NCBI RefSeq assembly: GCF_958979055.1
Contig: NC_084886.1
Span: 51,171,654 to 51,235,653, forward strand
Reading direction: 5' to 3'
DNA: 64,000 nt
Source: Alnus glutinosa
Taxonomy: Eukaryota; Streptophyta; Magnoliopsida; Fagales; Betulaceae
The translations under genes and the position numbers were made by a program. The first letter of the stretch is position 1. Each line of letters starts with the position of its first letter. The notes below the pieces were generated by a model. It saw only the letters and a list, made by a program, of their open reading frames with translations. It had not been told where the DNA came from and ran no database searches. Positions 34,414 through 45,154 of this stretch are shown here, piece by piece.

Positions 34414-36987
34414 ATGCTTAGTGTCTCGCTTTCGTCTCCCTCCAAACTCTCATTACCTTCCCTCAAACCCTCAAACCCTTCGCGCCAAAACCTTCCATCA
34501 TCATTATCATCCACCCCGAACCAAAACTTTGAACTCTTTAACCATCGTCCGATCCACCACCTCAATGTGGGTCAACTCCACAAAGCAATGGCCACCCTTG
34601 ATGGCATGGCCCAAAAGGGTACCCACCCAGACCTCACCACCTACTCCCTTCTCCTCAAGTCCTGCATCAGGTCCCGGAATTTCCAACTGGGGAAACTCGT
34701 TCACACCCGCTTGACTTTGTCCCAACTCGAGCCCAACTCGGTCATTCTCAATTCTCTCATCAGCTTGTACTCAAAGTGTGGGGATTGGGCTAAAGCAAAG
34801 GCCATATTTCATAGCATGGGAGATAAGAGAGACTTGGTTTCTTGGAGTGCAATGGTTTCTTGTTTTGCAAATAATGATATGGAATTTGAAGCCATTGGGA
34901 CATTCCTTGAAATGCTTGAGAATGGTTTTTACCCAAATGAATATTGCTTCGCGGCTGTGATTCGAGCATGTTCGAATGCGCACAATATCTCGATCGGGAA
35001 GATGATTTTTGGGTTTGTCATAAAGAGTGGATATTTTGAGTCCGATTTGTGTGTTGGGTGTGCATTGATTGATATGCTTGTAAAGGGTAGTGGTGATGTG
35101 GATTTAGCTTATAAGGTGTTTGAGAAAATGCCTGAGAAAAATGCGGTTACTTGGACTTTGATGATAACTAGGTTTATGCAATTGGGGTACTCAAGAGAGG
35201 CCATACATTTGTTCTTGGATATGGTTTTGAGTGGAAATGTTCCGGATCGGTTTACACTAAGTGGAGTTTTATCGGCTTGTGCGGAGTTAAAATTGTTGTC
35301 GCTTGGGCAGCAATTGCATTCTTGGGTTATCCAGGTGGGATTGGCTTTAGATGTTTGTATTGGTTGTTGTTTGGTGGACATGTATGCAAAGTGTTCATCA
35401 AATGGATCGTTGGATGATTCAAGGAAAATTTTCATTCGGATGATAAATCATAATGTCATGTCTTGGACAGCAATTATCACAGGATATGTGCAAAGTGGAG
35501 GGCTTGATATGGAAGCTGTCGAACTTTTTTGCGAAATGATCAAGGCTGATTTTACGCCGAATCATTTCACCTTTTCTAGTGTCCTTAAGGCATGTGCAAA
35601 TCTTTCTGATCCACGCATGGGTGAGCAAGTTTATGCCCAGGCAGTGAAACTAGGTCTTGCATCGGTTAATTGTGTGGGAAATTCTCTTATTAGCATGTAT
35701 GCGCGGTCTGGCATGATGGAAGATGCCCGTAAAGCTTTTGATATGCTGTTTGAGAAGAATTTGATTTCTTACAATACGGTTGTTGATGGTTATGCCAAAA
35801 ATCTAAATTCTGAAAAAGCCTTTCAACTTTTTCATGAGATCGAGGATGCAGGAATTGGGGCTAGTGCTTTCACATATGCAAGTCTGCTGAGTGGAGCTGC
35901 AAGTATTGGTGCAATTGGTAAGGGCGAGCAAATTCATGCCAGTGTACTGAAATCAGGATTTGAGTCAAACCAATGCATTTCTAATGCATTGATCTCTATG
36001 TATTCTAGGTGTGGAAACATAGAATCTGCTCTTCAAGTTTTTAATGATATGGGAGATCGGAATGTTATTTCTTGGACTTCTATGATCACAGGTTTCGCAA
36101 AACATGGATTTGCCTCTAGAGCTGTGGAGTTTTTCCACAAAATGCTTGAGGTTGGTGTAAGACCGAATGAGATCACCTATATTGCTGTCTTATCAGCTTG
36201 CAGCCATGTGGGGCTGATTTCTGAGGGTTGGAAACACTTCACTGCGATGTACAAAGAACATGACATTGTTCCGAGAATGGAGCATTATGCATGTATGGTT
36301 GATTTGTTGGGCAGATCAGGATCCCTTCTAGAAGCCCTTGAATTTGTGAACTCAATGCCTTTCAAGGCTGATGCGCTAGTCTGGCGTACATTTCTTTCTG
36401 CTTGTCGAGTTCATGGAAATAAAGAACTTGGGAAACATGCTGCTAAGATGATTCTTGAGCAAGACCCACATGATCCAGCGGCATATATCTTACTATCGAA
36501 CTTGTATGCTTCCTCAGGTCAATGGGAGGATGTTGCAATAATTAGAAAAAAATTGAAAGAGAGAAACTTGATCAAAGAGGCAGGTTGTAGCTGGATAGAG
36601 GTTGAAAATACAGTGCACAAGTTCCATGTTGGGGACACTTCACACTCCCTAGCAAGAGAGATTTATGATGAGCTGAACCATTTGGCTTTGAAAATAAAGG
36701 AATTGGGCTATGTACCGGATACAGAATTTGTTCTTCATGATGTGGAGGATAAACTGAAGGAGCAATATTTGTTTCAACACAGTGAGAAAATAGCTGTGGC
36801 GTTTGGTCTTATAAGCATATCCAAATCAAAACCCATCAGGGTATTTAAGAATCTTAGAGTTTGCGGAGACTGTCATGCTGCAATCAAATTTATCTCGATT
36901 GCCACGAGTAGGGAAATAGTGGTAAGAGACTCTAACCGTTTTCACCACTTCAAAGATGGGACATGTTCATGCAATGATTACTGGTGA
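34414..36987 (+). CDS. PPR protein, PLS-E-DYW class, EMB2261/At3g49170-like
   Basis: This intronless frame of 857 residues is typical for plant pentatricopeptide genes. The first about 45 residues are Ser/Pro-rich and non-acidic, as expected for a chloroplast transit peptide. Some 15 PPR motifs of P, L and S type follow (residues about 60-650), with markers such as NSLISLYSKCGDWAKAKAIF, NALISMYSRCGNIESALQVF and SWTSMITGFAKHGF. Next come E and E+ segments (WRTFLSACRVHGN, CSWIEV) and a C-terminal DYW deaminase domain. The zinc-binding HSEKIAVAFG and CGDCH motifs are intact, and it ends in CNDYW. DYW proteins bind organellar transcripts and carry out C-to-U editing. The closest match in memory is Arabidopsis At3g49170 (EMB2261), needed for embryo development. 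The ATG at 34414 is the first in frame and fits the family N-terminus. No defects are seen. Confidence 0.95.
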   Translation: MLSVSLSSPSKLSLPSLKPSNPSRQNLPSSLSSTPNQNFELFNHRPIHHLNVGQLHKAMATLDGMAQKGTHPDLTTYSLLLKSCIRSRNFQLGKLVHTRLTLSQLEPNSVILNSLISLYSKCGDWAKAKAIFHSMGDKRDLVSWSAMVSCFANNDMEFEAIGTFLEMLENGFYPNEYCFAAVIRACSNAHNISIGKMIFGFVIKSGYFESDLCVGCALIDMLVKGSGDVDLAYKVFEKMPEKNAVTWTLMITRFMQLGYSREAIHLFLDMVLSGNVPDRFTLSGVLSACAELKLLSLGQQLHSWVIQVGLALDVCIGCCLVDMYAKCSSNGSLDDSRKIFIRMINHNVMSWTAIITGYVQSGGLDMEAVELFCEMIKADFTPNHFTFSSVLKACANLSDPRMGEQVYAQAVKLGLASVNCVGNSLISMYARSGMMEDARKAFDMLFEKNLISYNTVVDGYAKNLNSEKAFQLFHEIEDAGIGASAFTYASLLSGAASIGAIGKGEQIHASVLKSGFESNQCISNALISMYSRCGNIESALQVFNDMGDRNVISWTSMITGFAKHGFASRAVEFFHKMLEVGVRPNEITYIAVLSACSHVGLISEGWKHFTAMYKEHDIVPRMEHYACMVDLLGRSGSLLEALEFVNSMPFKADALVWRTFLSACRVHGNKELGKHAAKMILEQDPHDPAAYILLSNLYASSGQWEDVAIIRKKLKERNLIKEAGCSWIEVENTVHKFHVGDTSHSLAREIYDELNHLALKIKELGYVPDTEFVLHDVEDKLKEQYLFQHSEKIAVAFGLISISKSKPIRVFKNLRVCGDCHAAIKFISIATSREIVVRDSNRFHHFKDGTCSCNDYW

Positions 36988-37634
36988 TTTTGTTAAGTTG
37001 GAGTAAGAATAGTCAAATTCTCTCTATGACAGTTCTGCGCTAATCGGAGAGCTTATATGAGCTTCTTTTCTAGGCTCATAACTTCCTAATTTGTTGGTTG
37101 ATTGATTATTGATTTTCTGGTCACTTCCCATCAAAACTCTTCAAAAGCTTGTTCTTAGGGTGGATGAACAGTGGCCTACAGAGCCTACAAATGGAAACGA
37201 TTCTGGACGAATGAGTGCCAAGTATAATTAATCTTAAGTTGGCATGTATATTTGTCATCTCATTCTTTAACCTTTGTGTTGTTCTGCTAGCTGTAACCTG
37301 TATAAATCATACTTGTACCTTCTTTGTGTAATCTGTATACCTGTAAACTTCATATTTGCGACTACTTGTACAACTGCAAATTTGGACCCTCATTTGATCA
37401 GTTTATTTACTACCACTATGTGCAGTTTCTCCCACAGCTCATATTGCCTATTCTTCAATGTTCTAGAAGACTTCTTCACTATTATCCTTTACTTTCCCCT
37501 CTTGTATAGACCTGGTAATGGTTGCATTTTCTGGTTTGAGAAGAATGTTCATGAATAAAAAATGTGTTAATGTTTTAGCATTTCAATGTTTGGGGTGCTG
37601 TGAGATGCACTTGTGTCAGTAGGATGTTGTAGGA
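36988..37634. other. 3' flank of the PPR gene
   Basis: Probable 3' UTR and spacer. It has no repeats of note, and the short frames at 37274-37558 have no domain. Confidence 0.4.
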
Positions 37635-38570
37635 GTGATGATAGGCAGGGGACGTTTAACCATCCCCTGCCCGGCCCTTTCCTATGTGGCAGTCCCATTT
37701 TATTAAAAAAAATAGAAAATGCATTACGTTTAAACCAAAATCGCGAGCTTCCTGTTTTCATTTCCCCCCATTTTTCGATTTGGTCTTTCCCCCCAAATTT
37801 TTCGCCAATCACCGTTTTCGCCTCCCCCACCGTACGGCCTTTCCCTTTCTGTCAACAGAGCTCCGGCCACCAAGACCCGAGTGACCGCCACCCATCAGAG
37901 CAGAAACTTCATTTATCTTTTTTGTCAACGGAGTGCCGGCTTGCAAACCCATTTCCCTTTTCGGTTGACGGAGTGCCGGCCACCAAGACCCACCGATCGG
38001 CACCCATCGGAGCACCCCCCTCTCTCTCGCCGTTTTACTGTTGTAAGTTTTCTGCTTCTCTCTTTTCATGATTTTTGCCACCCATCTGAGCACCATCTAT
38101 AGTTGTTTGGTGCTAAAGTTTAGGCTTTTGTGGATTTTTGAAGTGTCGGGTTTTAGTTTAGCCTTCGGATTTTTCAAAGTTTCGAGCTTTAGTTTAGGGG
38201 TCATTTTCTGAAGGTTCTGCCGTAAGGCAGATTTAGAGCATGGATCTGCTGTAATTTTCATAAAGGTTGCTTCATTTCTCTCTCTTTTGGAAGTTTGCAT
38301 GATAAAATGGTAACATGGAAAATATTCTAGAAACCAAATCTTCAGTGTCAATTATGTTGGAGACTTGGACACCCTGGGGAAACTGAGTGAGTTACTGTCT
38401 TCTTCTCTAGTATTTGAAATAATTCTATTGTGGTTCTGTTGATAATGAAACAAAGTCTTATTTCTCAGATGTATCTAAGGATTTCGTTGAATGACCCTAG
38501 ATATTCAATTGCTGCAATGTGGATCCTGTCTAAATATATGCCATCGATTTGAGAAATATTCGCATGACTT

Positions 38571-38704
38571 GAAACCATAATGGATTGATTATATTTGTTA
38601 GGGACATCGATAATTTTCCACAATTAGTGATGTTGTTGAAACCATAATGGATTGGTTATATTTGTTAGGGACATCGATAATTTTCCACAATTAGTGATGT
38701 TGTT
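38571..38704. repeat. 67-bp tandem duplication
   Basis: Two copies (38571-38637 and 38638-38704) differ at one base. Each begins GAAACCATAATGGATTG and ends TTAGTGATGTTGTT. A partial third copy of the end may lie at 38730-38750. Confidence 0.9.
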
Positions 38705-39770
38705 AAACCCTTTAAGGTACACCCACAAGTAGTGCTGTTGTTAAACCCTTGTGGTTTGTTGATATTTCGGTTCTATCAGTAGTTTTACATTTCTATCTTA
38801 TTTCTGTTGATATCCATGCGTTTTAGTCACTTCATTTGGGTGTGTTATTTCAACAATATAAATTTTTCAGATGAGGTTGTCTATTGGGCTCCATTTTGGT
38901 CTTGTTTCTTCTTCCTGACAGCTTCTTATGTAAGCATTTTTTTGTTGTTGTTATGAATGCTTATGTAAGCATTAGAAGTCATTGAAGAGAAAAAGAAGTG
39001 GCTGAGAGGAATTATTCTAGTCTAGTTGGTTTCTTTTGTATACGATTTGTAGGTATGAGGATGTAATAAAGTAGAATGAGTAATTAATTGCTCTACTAAC
39101 TCTGAACCTTGTGCTGGCCTGCTGGGTTAATAGAAAGAATTGAATTAAACTATGAACAGGGCAGGGTTTTAAGAAAGATTTTTTTTTTTCTTCAAAGACC
39201 AGTTATTTACTTATTTATTGAAGTCAACTCAAAATCTTGAAATTCATCCATGCCTTGTGATTCTTTCTTGCATGTATATATCTGAAAGTATCTGAAAGTT
39301 TTGAATGGCCATTCAATTCATGTATATCTGAAAGTCTTGATGGAATTCTTGATATGTCTTCTTGCTTTAATTTCTTTGAAGGGAAAGATACCACAAAAAG
39401 GCCGTAAGTGAAAGGAGAAGGATGTAGAAATTCATGCATTGCTACCTTCTTGATCTTAGTGTTTGTGCTGTTCCCATTGAGGTTAGAACATTTGGGTTGA
39501 TGCTTTCCCTATAGAATGACTTTTTAACTTCCTTTAAGATAACTAGGTCTTATGTGAAATGAGAAGGATGTTGTCCTCTTTGAAGCAGAACCTCTAAGAA
39601 AGATATTTTCTCTTTTTTTGCTTTTTAACTCGAGTTTTTAATGTAGTGGCAACATACACTTGCAATATAACAGTAAAAGAATTTGTGTAAAATGGTAAAG
39701 TGCAAGGTTTAGATCTGTAATAGGTTACAAAAAATACTTCCAATGCACTGAACTTTATCTTTTCCTCTTT

Positions 39771-40310
39771 TGTTGAAAGGGTAAGACCCGTGTCAATTAC
39801 ACACAGAGACCACTATGTCAATATTGCACGGAGAAGAGCACTGGAAGCAAATGAGGTGGCATCAAAGCATAGGAAATCTGACCAAGTGGATGGCAAACCC
39901 CTAAAGCAAATCAATGGTTACACATCCGGTGAAGAGAAACAAAGCTCAGCTTTATCGAATAATTGTCAAGGTGGCTTCTTTGCTTATCAGTTTGAAAATC
40001 TTGCAAACTTCCGAGCGCACTATGAGGGTACCGGGCCTGAGATTTTGGAACAGGCTGGTGGTAATTTAGATGCATTTGTAGCGGCTACAGGCACATGAGG
40101 GACTGGCTGGTGTTTCCAAGTTTCTCCGTGTTAAATTATTCATTAATTCCCTTATTTCATCTATTCAGCAGGAAAAAGTTCCAAACATCAAGTCCTTCCT
40201 GGTAGATCCTCCTGGTTCTGGTTTGTTCAATAAGGTAACAAGAGGGGTGATGTACACACGAAAGAGGAGGCTGAAGGGCGCAGATTAAAGAATCCGTTTG
40301 GAGCAAGTGG
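39771..40310 (+). pseudogene. Cysteine synthase (O-acetylserine thiol-lyase) fragment
   Basis: From about 39771 the frame reads [20 protein letters not shown], then [30 protein letters not shown] and DAFVAATGT. This matches the middle of plant cysteine synthase 2-type enzymes, which are PLP-dependent and make cysteine from O-acetylserine and sulfide. A TGA replaces a glycine codon at 40096-40098 and two bases are missing just after. A short AT-rich intron-like stretch follows (about 40128-40168), then IKSFLVDPPGSGLFNKVTRG and VMYTR in another register, and a further frameshift. The PLP-lysine region and N-terminus are absent. Retention of intron-like sequence argues for a genomic copy rather than a retrocopy. 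It lies inside the 37635-44568 block and is not functional. Confidence 0.8.
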
Positions 40311-41158
40311 GAGCAGATTCTGTCTCAGCATGGATTGGAGACCCAAGGCAACAGGATTAGAGTTTTTGGGCATCAAATGAGTTTTTGGTGCTGCTGTGTT
40401 GAAATCTAAAAGCTGTTTGTAATTTTGTGAACATATATGTTAGTGAATCTTGGATCTGAGTGAAGCTGGGGAATATAGAGAACAAAAGTGATGGGGTTGC
40501 TGACTTGGAGAATATACAGAACAAAAGCTGCAGTTTTTTTTTGTTTATCTTGAAGCCCTTTTGGCTTACTGGTTGTTGGCAGTGGATGTAGAGGCTGTAA
40601 CAGTTTTTGTTTTGTTGCATGTTTATATCTCAGAAATAGTTGATTTGCATCGGCTTTCATGTACACATCTTTTACATGTAATTGAATGCAAATGCACATA
40701 GTGATGTGCTTGGAGATGCTCTTGATTCTTAAGTACTGTGGAAACTGATGCTCCGGCCTGCTTTTGTCACTTTGGGTATAATTAGGTTTAGACTTTTGCT
40801 GGTCCTGCTGGATTGTATGCTACTTTATGGTTTTTTATGATATGGTCATCACTATGGTTGGTCAAGAAGTGGTATTGTAGAAAACCCAATAAAAAGGTTC
40901 TACCAAGGATCGCTTAAACATGTACGCACATGAGCTGTATAGAGAACTGTATAAACTACACAGAGACATTTTAGAAGGCCAAAGTCATTAACGAGCATAC
41001 CAAACACCCAAGGCCAAGATGCATTCCACATAAGCAAAAGCAACATTACAATGACATCCAACATTTGTAGTGCTTATCCATTATTCAACATTACAACATA
41101 AAAATTTCACTATATCCTAGGAACATATAATGCTATAAACAAAATTGGGTAAAACTTG
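40311..41158. other. Gene-free sequence
   Basis: Sequence downstream of the cysteine synthase fragment, perhaps its old 3' flank. No gene or repeat is recognised. Confidence 0.35.
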
Positions 41159-41203
41159 GATGGGGCAAAACTTCCGGATGATTTCTGGAAGTTTTGCCCC
41201 ATC
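41159..41203. repeat. Perfect short hairpin, 17-bp arms
   Basis: GATGGGGCAAAACTTCC (41159-41175) is followed by an 11-nt loop and its exact complement GGAAGTTTTGCCCCATC (41187-41203). It is not followed by a T-run, so it is not a typical terminator. Its role is unknown. Confidence 0.85.
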
Positions 41204-41529
41204 GTAGCACTGCTCAACAAAATTTTATAGATAAAAGAAAAACACATTTAGTCTATTTCAACCGCCAACTTCTTTTGACATTCGGCAACTTCCATTTCCA
41301 TTTCTTCCTTGCACTAGCATTTTTCCTTTTCTACTGTATCGCTCTTCGCAATCGCAGCCTGTAGCCTTTCTTTTTTATCTTTTAGGCATATGTATTTATC
41401 CTTTAACCGGTTCAAAACTCTTTCGCCATGCTCGCATATGGAAGGATCATTAACCCAGTCTAAATATTTACATTTACAACCATGCTACAAATATAATCAA
41501 AATTAGTAAACTTTCTATGACGAACAAAG

Positions 41530-41850
41530 GCTCAATTTTTCCAAATAAAAGGCTTTACATTCATATTGCCGGGTTGCAGGTACAACCAAGCCCTATAGTG
41601 GAAAAGAATTCACCAAATGATGTGGGTTTTTACCCATCTTCAAAACCCATTGAGAAAGACCAGAAATCACAGCAAGCAAGCAAGTAAAAGCCACAAATCA
41701 CAACAAATTGAAGAGAAAAACCACAAATCACAGCAAACCACAAATCGAAGAGAAAAACCACAAATCACAGCAAAAACCACAAAAATCAAAACAACTCAAA
41801 AAACCAGATTTGTATGAAGAAGAGAAAATCGAAAGGAAAATCGAAAAAAT
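41530..41850. repeat. Duplicated 0.3-kb segment with CACAAATCACAGCAAA minisatellite, copy 1
   Basis: It matches 43795-44110 almost throughout, from GGCTTTACATTCATATTGCC to TGTATGAAGAAGAGAAAATC. It contains internal repeats of ACCACAAATCACAGCAAA and AATCGAAGAGAAAAA. Short frames across it are not genes. Confidence 0.85.
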
Positions 41851-43700
41851 AAAAGAAATCAAAAGAAAAAAGATGGAATCCACACAACACTCACAAATTC
41901 AACAATGTAAAGTAGAACCCATGACAGATTTACACACACACAAAGAAATAAAGGAAACAAGATGCAGAAATATATATTTTAAAAACCAAAAGAAAGAAAC
42001 AAAAAAAAATGCAATCTCTTGACAAATTTCAGTTCTATGAAATGAATGATTATAGTGTACCCATGAGGAATCTCCCAAAAAAAAAAAGGTGATTGTGATA
42101 AACTAATCTAGGAACCAAAACATAATTATGGACTCCATACTACCCCAAACAAAGTATATAAACTATGCAGCAAATGGGCAGGTCCAAAGATTAAAATATT
42201 TTAATATGTTATAGCTGTTATAGCTGAGGTGATGCGTGTTCTTCATAATTAATTCTCAAATATGTATTAAGAGAAGATGTAAGTTCCAATAATGCAACAT
42301 AATACATGACAGCATTAATTCAGGGAAAAAAAATTCAGATCAAGAGAGGCTAAATAAGTCAATATGCAAGCTTGAATTTCTGATCCTTACAAAAAAGTTC
42401 TATGAAATTTGCGTTACGAAAAAAATAAAACCGTGCAACTTAACCTACTAACGCACAGAATTCTCTAAGGCAAAAGTAGTGGTTTAATTTCACATGCCAG
42501 TTAATCCCCTTAATTTCTATAAAAATTGTAATGCATACGACCTAGTGCACTAACTATTTCAGTCACAAATTTCTAGAGGATTTTACAGCAACAAAGGTCC
42601 AAGATAGTCTTACTCTAACAAACACCATCCTCTAACATCGATGACTATAAATGGAAAAACAGAGTTCTTGAATGCCTTACCAGTACTTGGTAGCTGGGCT
42701 TCCAAAGAAATCATTGATTTTGTTCATTTATCATTGTCCAACATTTGTTACTGTGGTTCTTGTTAGTTCTAATAGTCGTTTGTTATTGTAATTTGTCCAG
42801 ACATTGGTTTATTTTTAGCCCATCACTGGAATCATTCCCAAATAGACAAGATAAAATCAACTTCCACATGGATCTATTGCTCATTTAAACAGAGGCAGGA
42901 ACGCATGCAGTTCGCAAAAACAGATGTGGTACTACCAAAGGACTTAAAGAACCAATGTGAAGAAGCCCGATACTGACTTTGTTACTGACTTTGAGTTTTA
43001 CAAATGAAGAGAAATGGAAGCCCGTTCGAAAATTACAGAGGTTGATGTATAATTTTAAGTGATTTCATTTTAGAACCCATCTGTTTTCTCAAAAATTTAC
43101 ATTTGGATTTAAGGAATCATGGAAGTGGAGGGGTTGTGATTCCCGTGGGTAGCATGTAGGCAATTTTTGATACAATTTGTGCATCTAAATGAGTAAAACC
43201 CACAGAAACGTTTGAAACCAAAAAATAAAATCCTCAAAATTTTTGCAAGTAAAAGACATCAATCTCCAGAGCTACACAGTGAAAAGCCAATGGAATCATA
43301 AACTTTAACTATTTAAAAAGAAAGAAAGAAAAAGAACACCATAATCCGCAAACAAGAAGACATTGATCTCAAACAAGACAAATATCAACTGACAGTATTT
43401 TAATTAGATAGATAAATGACCAAAGCAATATCCACCACTAGCAACTAATCTAAGACTAGGGAGAAGACTTATAATTCAAAATAATTTCCAAGTTCAAACA
43501 GACCAAGGTAATTAAAATATTGACATGAAATTTAGATAATCTTATGGAATGTAAAACACCAGACGGAAGCTTTAAGTCATTGTTTCAAAACAGGCACCAA
43601 ACTTAAGGCACATGCCTATGCAAGCTAAATAGATGTCTAAGAGTTCGACCTTTAGCAGCATAAAATGAGACCAATCACACTGAAACTGAAACTGAAATCA
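41851..43700. other. Gene-free sequence
   Basis: AT-rich, with no gene recognised on either strand between the two duplicated segments. Confidence 0.4.
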
Positions 43701-43705
43701 CAAGC

Positions 43706-43777
43706 AATGGGAGCAAAATTATCAAGCGGATCCGTAAACCTGGGGCATTTAATATGCTTGATAATGTTGCTCCCATT
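43706..43777. repeat. Imperfect hairpin, 22-bp arms
   Basis: AATGGGAGCAAAATTATCAA (43706-43725, arm continuing to 43727) pairs with TTGATAATGTTGCTCCCATT (43758-43777, arm from 43756), with two mismatches around a 28-nt loop. The size is within the range of a small RNA precursor, but the arm does not match a miRNA I recognise. Confidence 0.75.
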
Positions 43778-43794
43778 ACTCACATGGGGCATTT

Positions 43795-44110
43795 AATTTT
43801 TCCAAATCAAAGGCTTTACATTCATATTGCCGGGCAGGTACAACCAAGCCCTATAGTGGAAAAGAATTCATTAAATGATGTGGGTTTTTACCCATCTTCA
43901 AAACCCATTGAGAACGACCACAAATAACAGCAAGCAAGCAACTAAAAACCACAAATCACAGCAAATCGAAGAGAAAAAACCACAAATCACAGCAAACCAC
44001 AAATCGAAGAGAAAAAAACACAAATCACAGCAAAAACCACAAAAACCAAAAACAACTCAAAAAATCAGATTTGTATGAAGAAGAGAAAATCGAAAGGAAA
44101 ATCGAAACAA
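43795..44110. repeat. Duplicated 0.3-kb segment, copy 2
   Basis: Second copy of 41530-41850, offset about 2.26 kb. After it the sequence turns GC-rich (44120-44420, GCCGGAAATGGGGGA repeats) and reaches the right terminus of the 37635-44568 block. Confidence 0.85.
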
Positions 44111-44864
44111 AACAGAGAAGAGCTTACGGTGGATGGTCGTCGGAGTCGTCTGCAGTGGTGGCTCGGTTGGGCTCGTCGAAGCGGAACGGTCGATGGGTCT
44201 TCGGAGCAAGACGGTGGAAGCTCGGTCGGGGATAGAAGACGGCCAGAAATCGCTACCGGTGCCGAAAATGGGGGAGATCGACCGGAATGGGGGAAATGGG
44301 TCGCCGGAAATGGGGGAATGTAGGGCGGCAGTGTAGACGGCCAGAGATTGCAGGTCGGAGCCGAAAAAGGGGGGAGAACGGCCGGAATGGGGAAATGGGT
44401 CGCCGGAAATGGGGGGAGAAATTTTTGGTCCTGCTCGATGGGGGAAATGTCTGCTTCGGAGGGAAAATGCTGATTTTTAGGAGAAGTTTGTATTGGGTTT
44501 AATTTTTTTAAATATTAAAAGCCAAAAGGTCCTTTCCACGTAGGAAAGGCCCCGCCTATCATTACTCATGTTATAGTAAGCCTATAACTTGTGAGTCATA
44601 ATTTTATGATAGAATAATAATTCAATGTCATTTAAATATACAATTTTTTACCATATTGTTTATGTGGTAAGGTGGTATTTTATTACTTTTTGATTTTTTT
44701 TATTTTTTAAAAATAAATTAAGGTGAAAGATCACCTTGCCACATAGACAAGGTGGTGAAAAGTTGTATATTTAGGTGGTAGTGAATTATTACTCTTTTAT
44801 GAAACTGCATCAAGTGTGTATTGGTTGTAAATTGTAGGCAAGTCTCTCGCTACTATATATATAT

Positions 44865-45154
44865 GGAAGTGATCCTTACACTCACACTACACAACAATGA
44901 CACAACACCAAGGTATAATGGAGTTGTAGGCAAGTCTCTTGCTCCTATATATATAATATAGAAAAAAGCCTTTTGCACAACAGCTGTGCAAGTTTGTAGG
45001 CACATGGGGTGGGTCTCACATAGGAGAAATAATTAAAACACTCACACTACACAACACCAAGGCACAATGGAGTGGAGCCCACACATAGACTCCACTCCAT
45101 TGTACCTTGGTGTTGTGCCATTGTTGTGTAGTGTGAATGTAAGGATCACTTTCC
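44865..45154. mobile_element. MITE with 60-bp inverted termini, internally rearranged
   Basis: The left arm starts GGAAGTGATCCTTACACTCA, then CTACACAACAATGACACAAC and ACCAAGGTATAATGGAG. The right arm is its inverted copy, ending GTAAGGATCACTTTCC. Between them lies a partial duplicate (CACTCACACTACACAACACC at 45039), indicating nesting or internal duplication. The target duplication is not clear. Confidence 0.65.

Larger units (their letters stand above)
37635..44568. mobile_element. 6.9-kb block bounded by related inverted termini (Pack-MULE-like candidate)
   Basis: The left end reads TGATGATAGGC, then CCTTTCCTATGTGG, then an AT-rich segment, then C-rich CCCCCCATTTTTCG. The right end read in reverse is TAATGATAGGC, then CCTTTCCTACGTGG, AT-rich sequence, then C-rich CCCCCCATTTCCGG. 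The order of features is the same at both ends in opposite orientation. Inside are a broken cysteine-synthase-like fragment (39771-40310) and tandem duplications. Target duplication is uncertain: GATGTTGTA and CATGTTATA flank imperfectly. It may be one element carrying a captured gene fragment or two unrelated solo ends. Confidence 0.4.

Noticed and set aside
34140..34565. 141-codon minus-strand frame overlapping the PPR start
   Set aside because: Antisense shadow of the PPR gene and its leader, with no domain.
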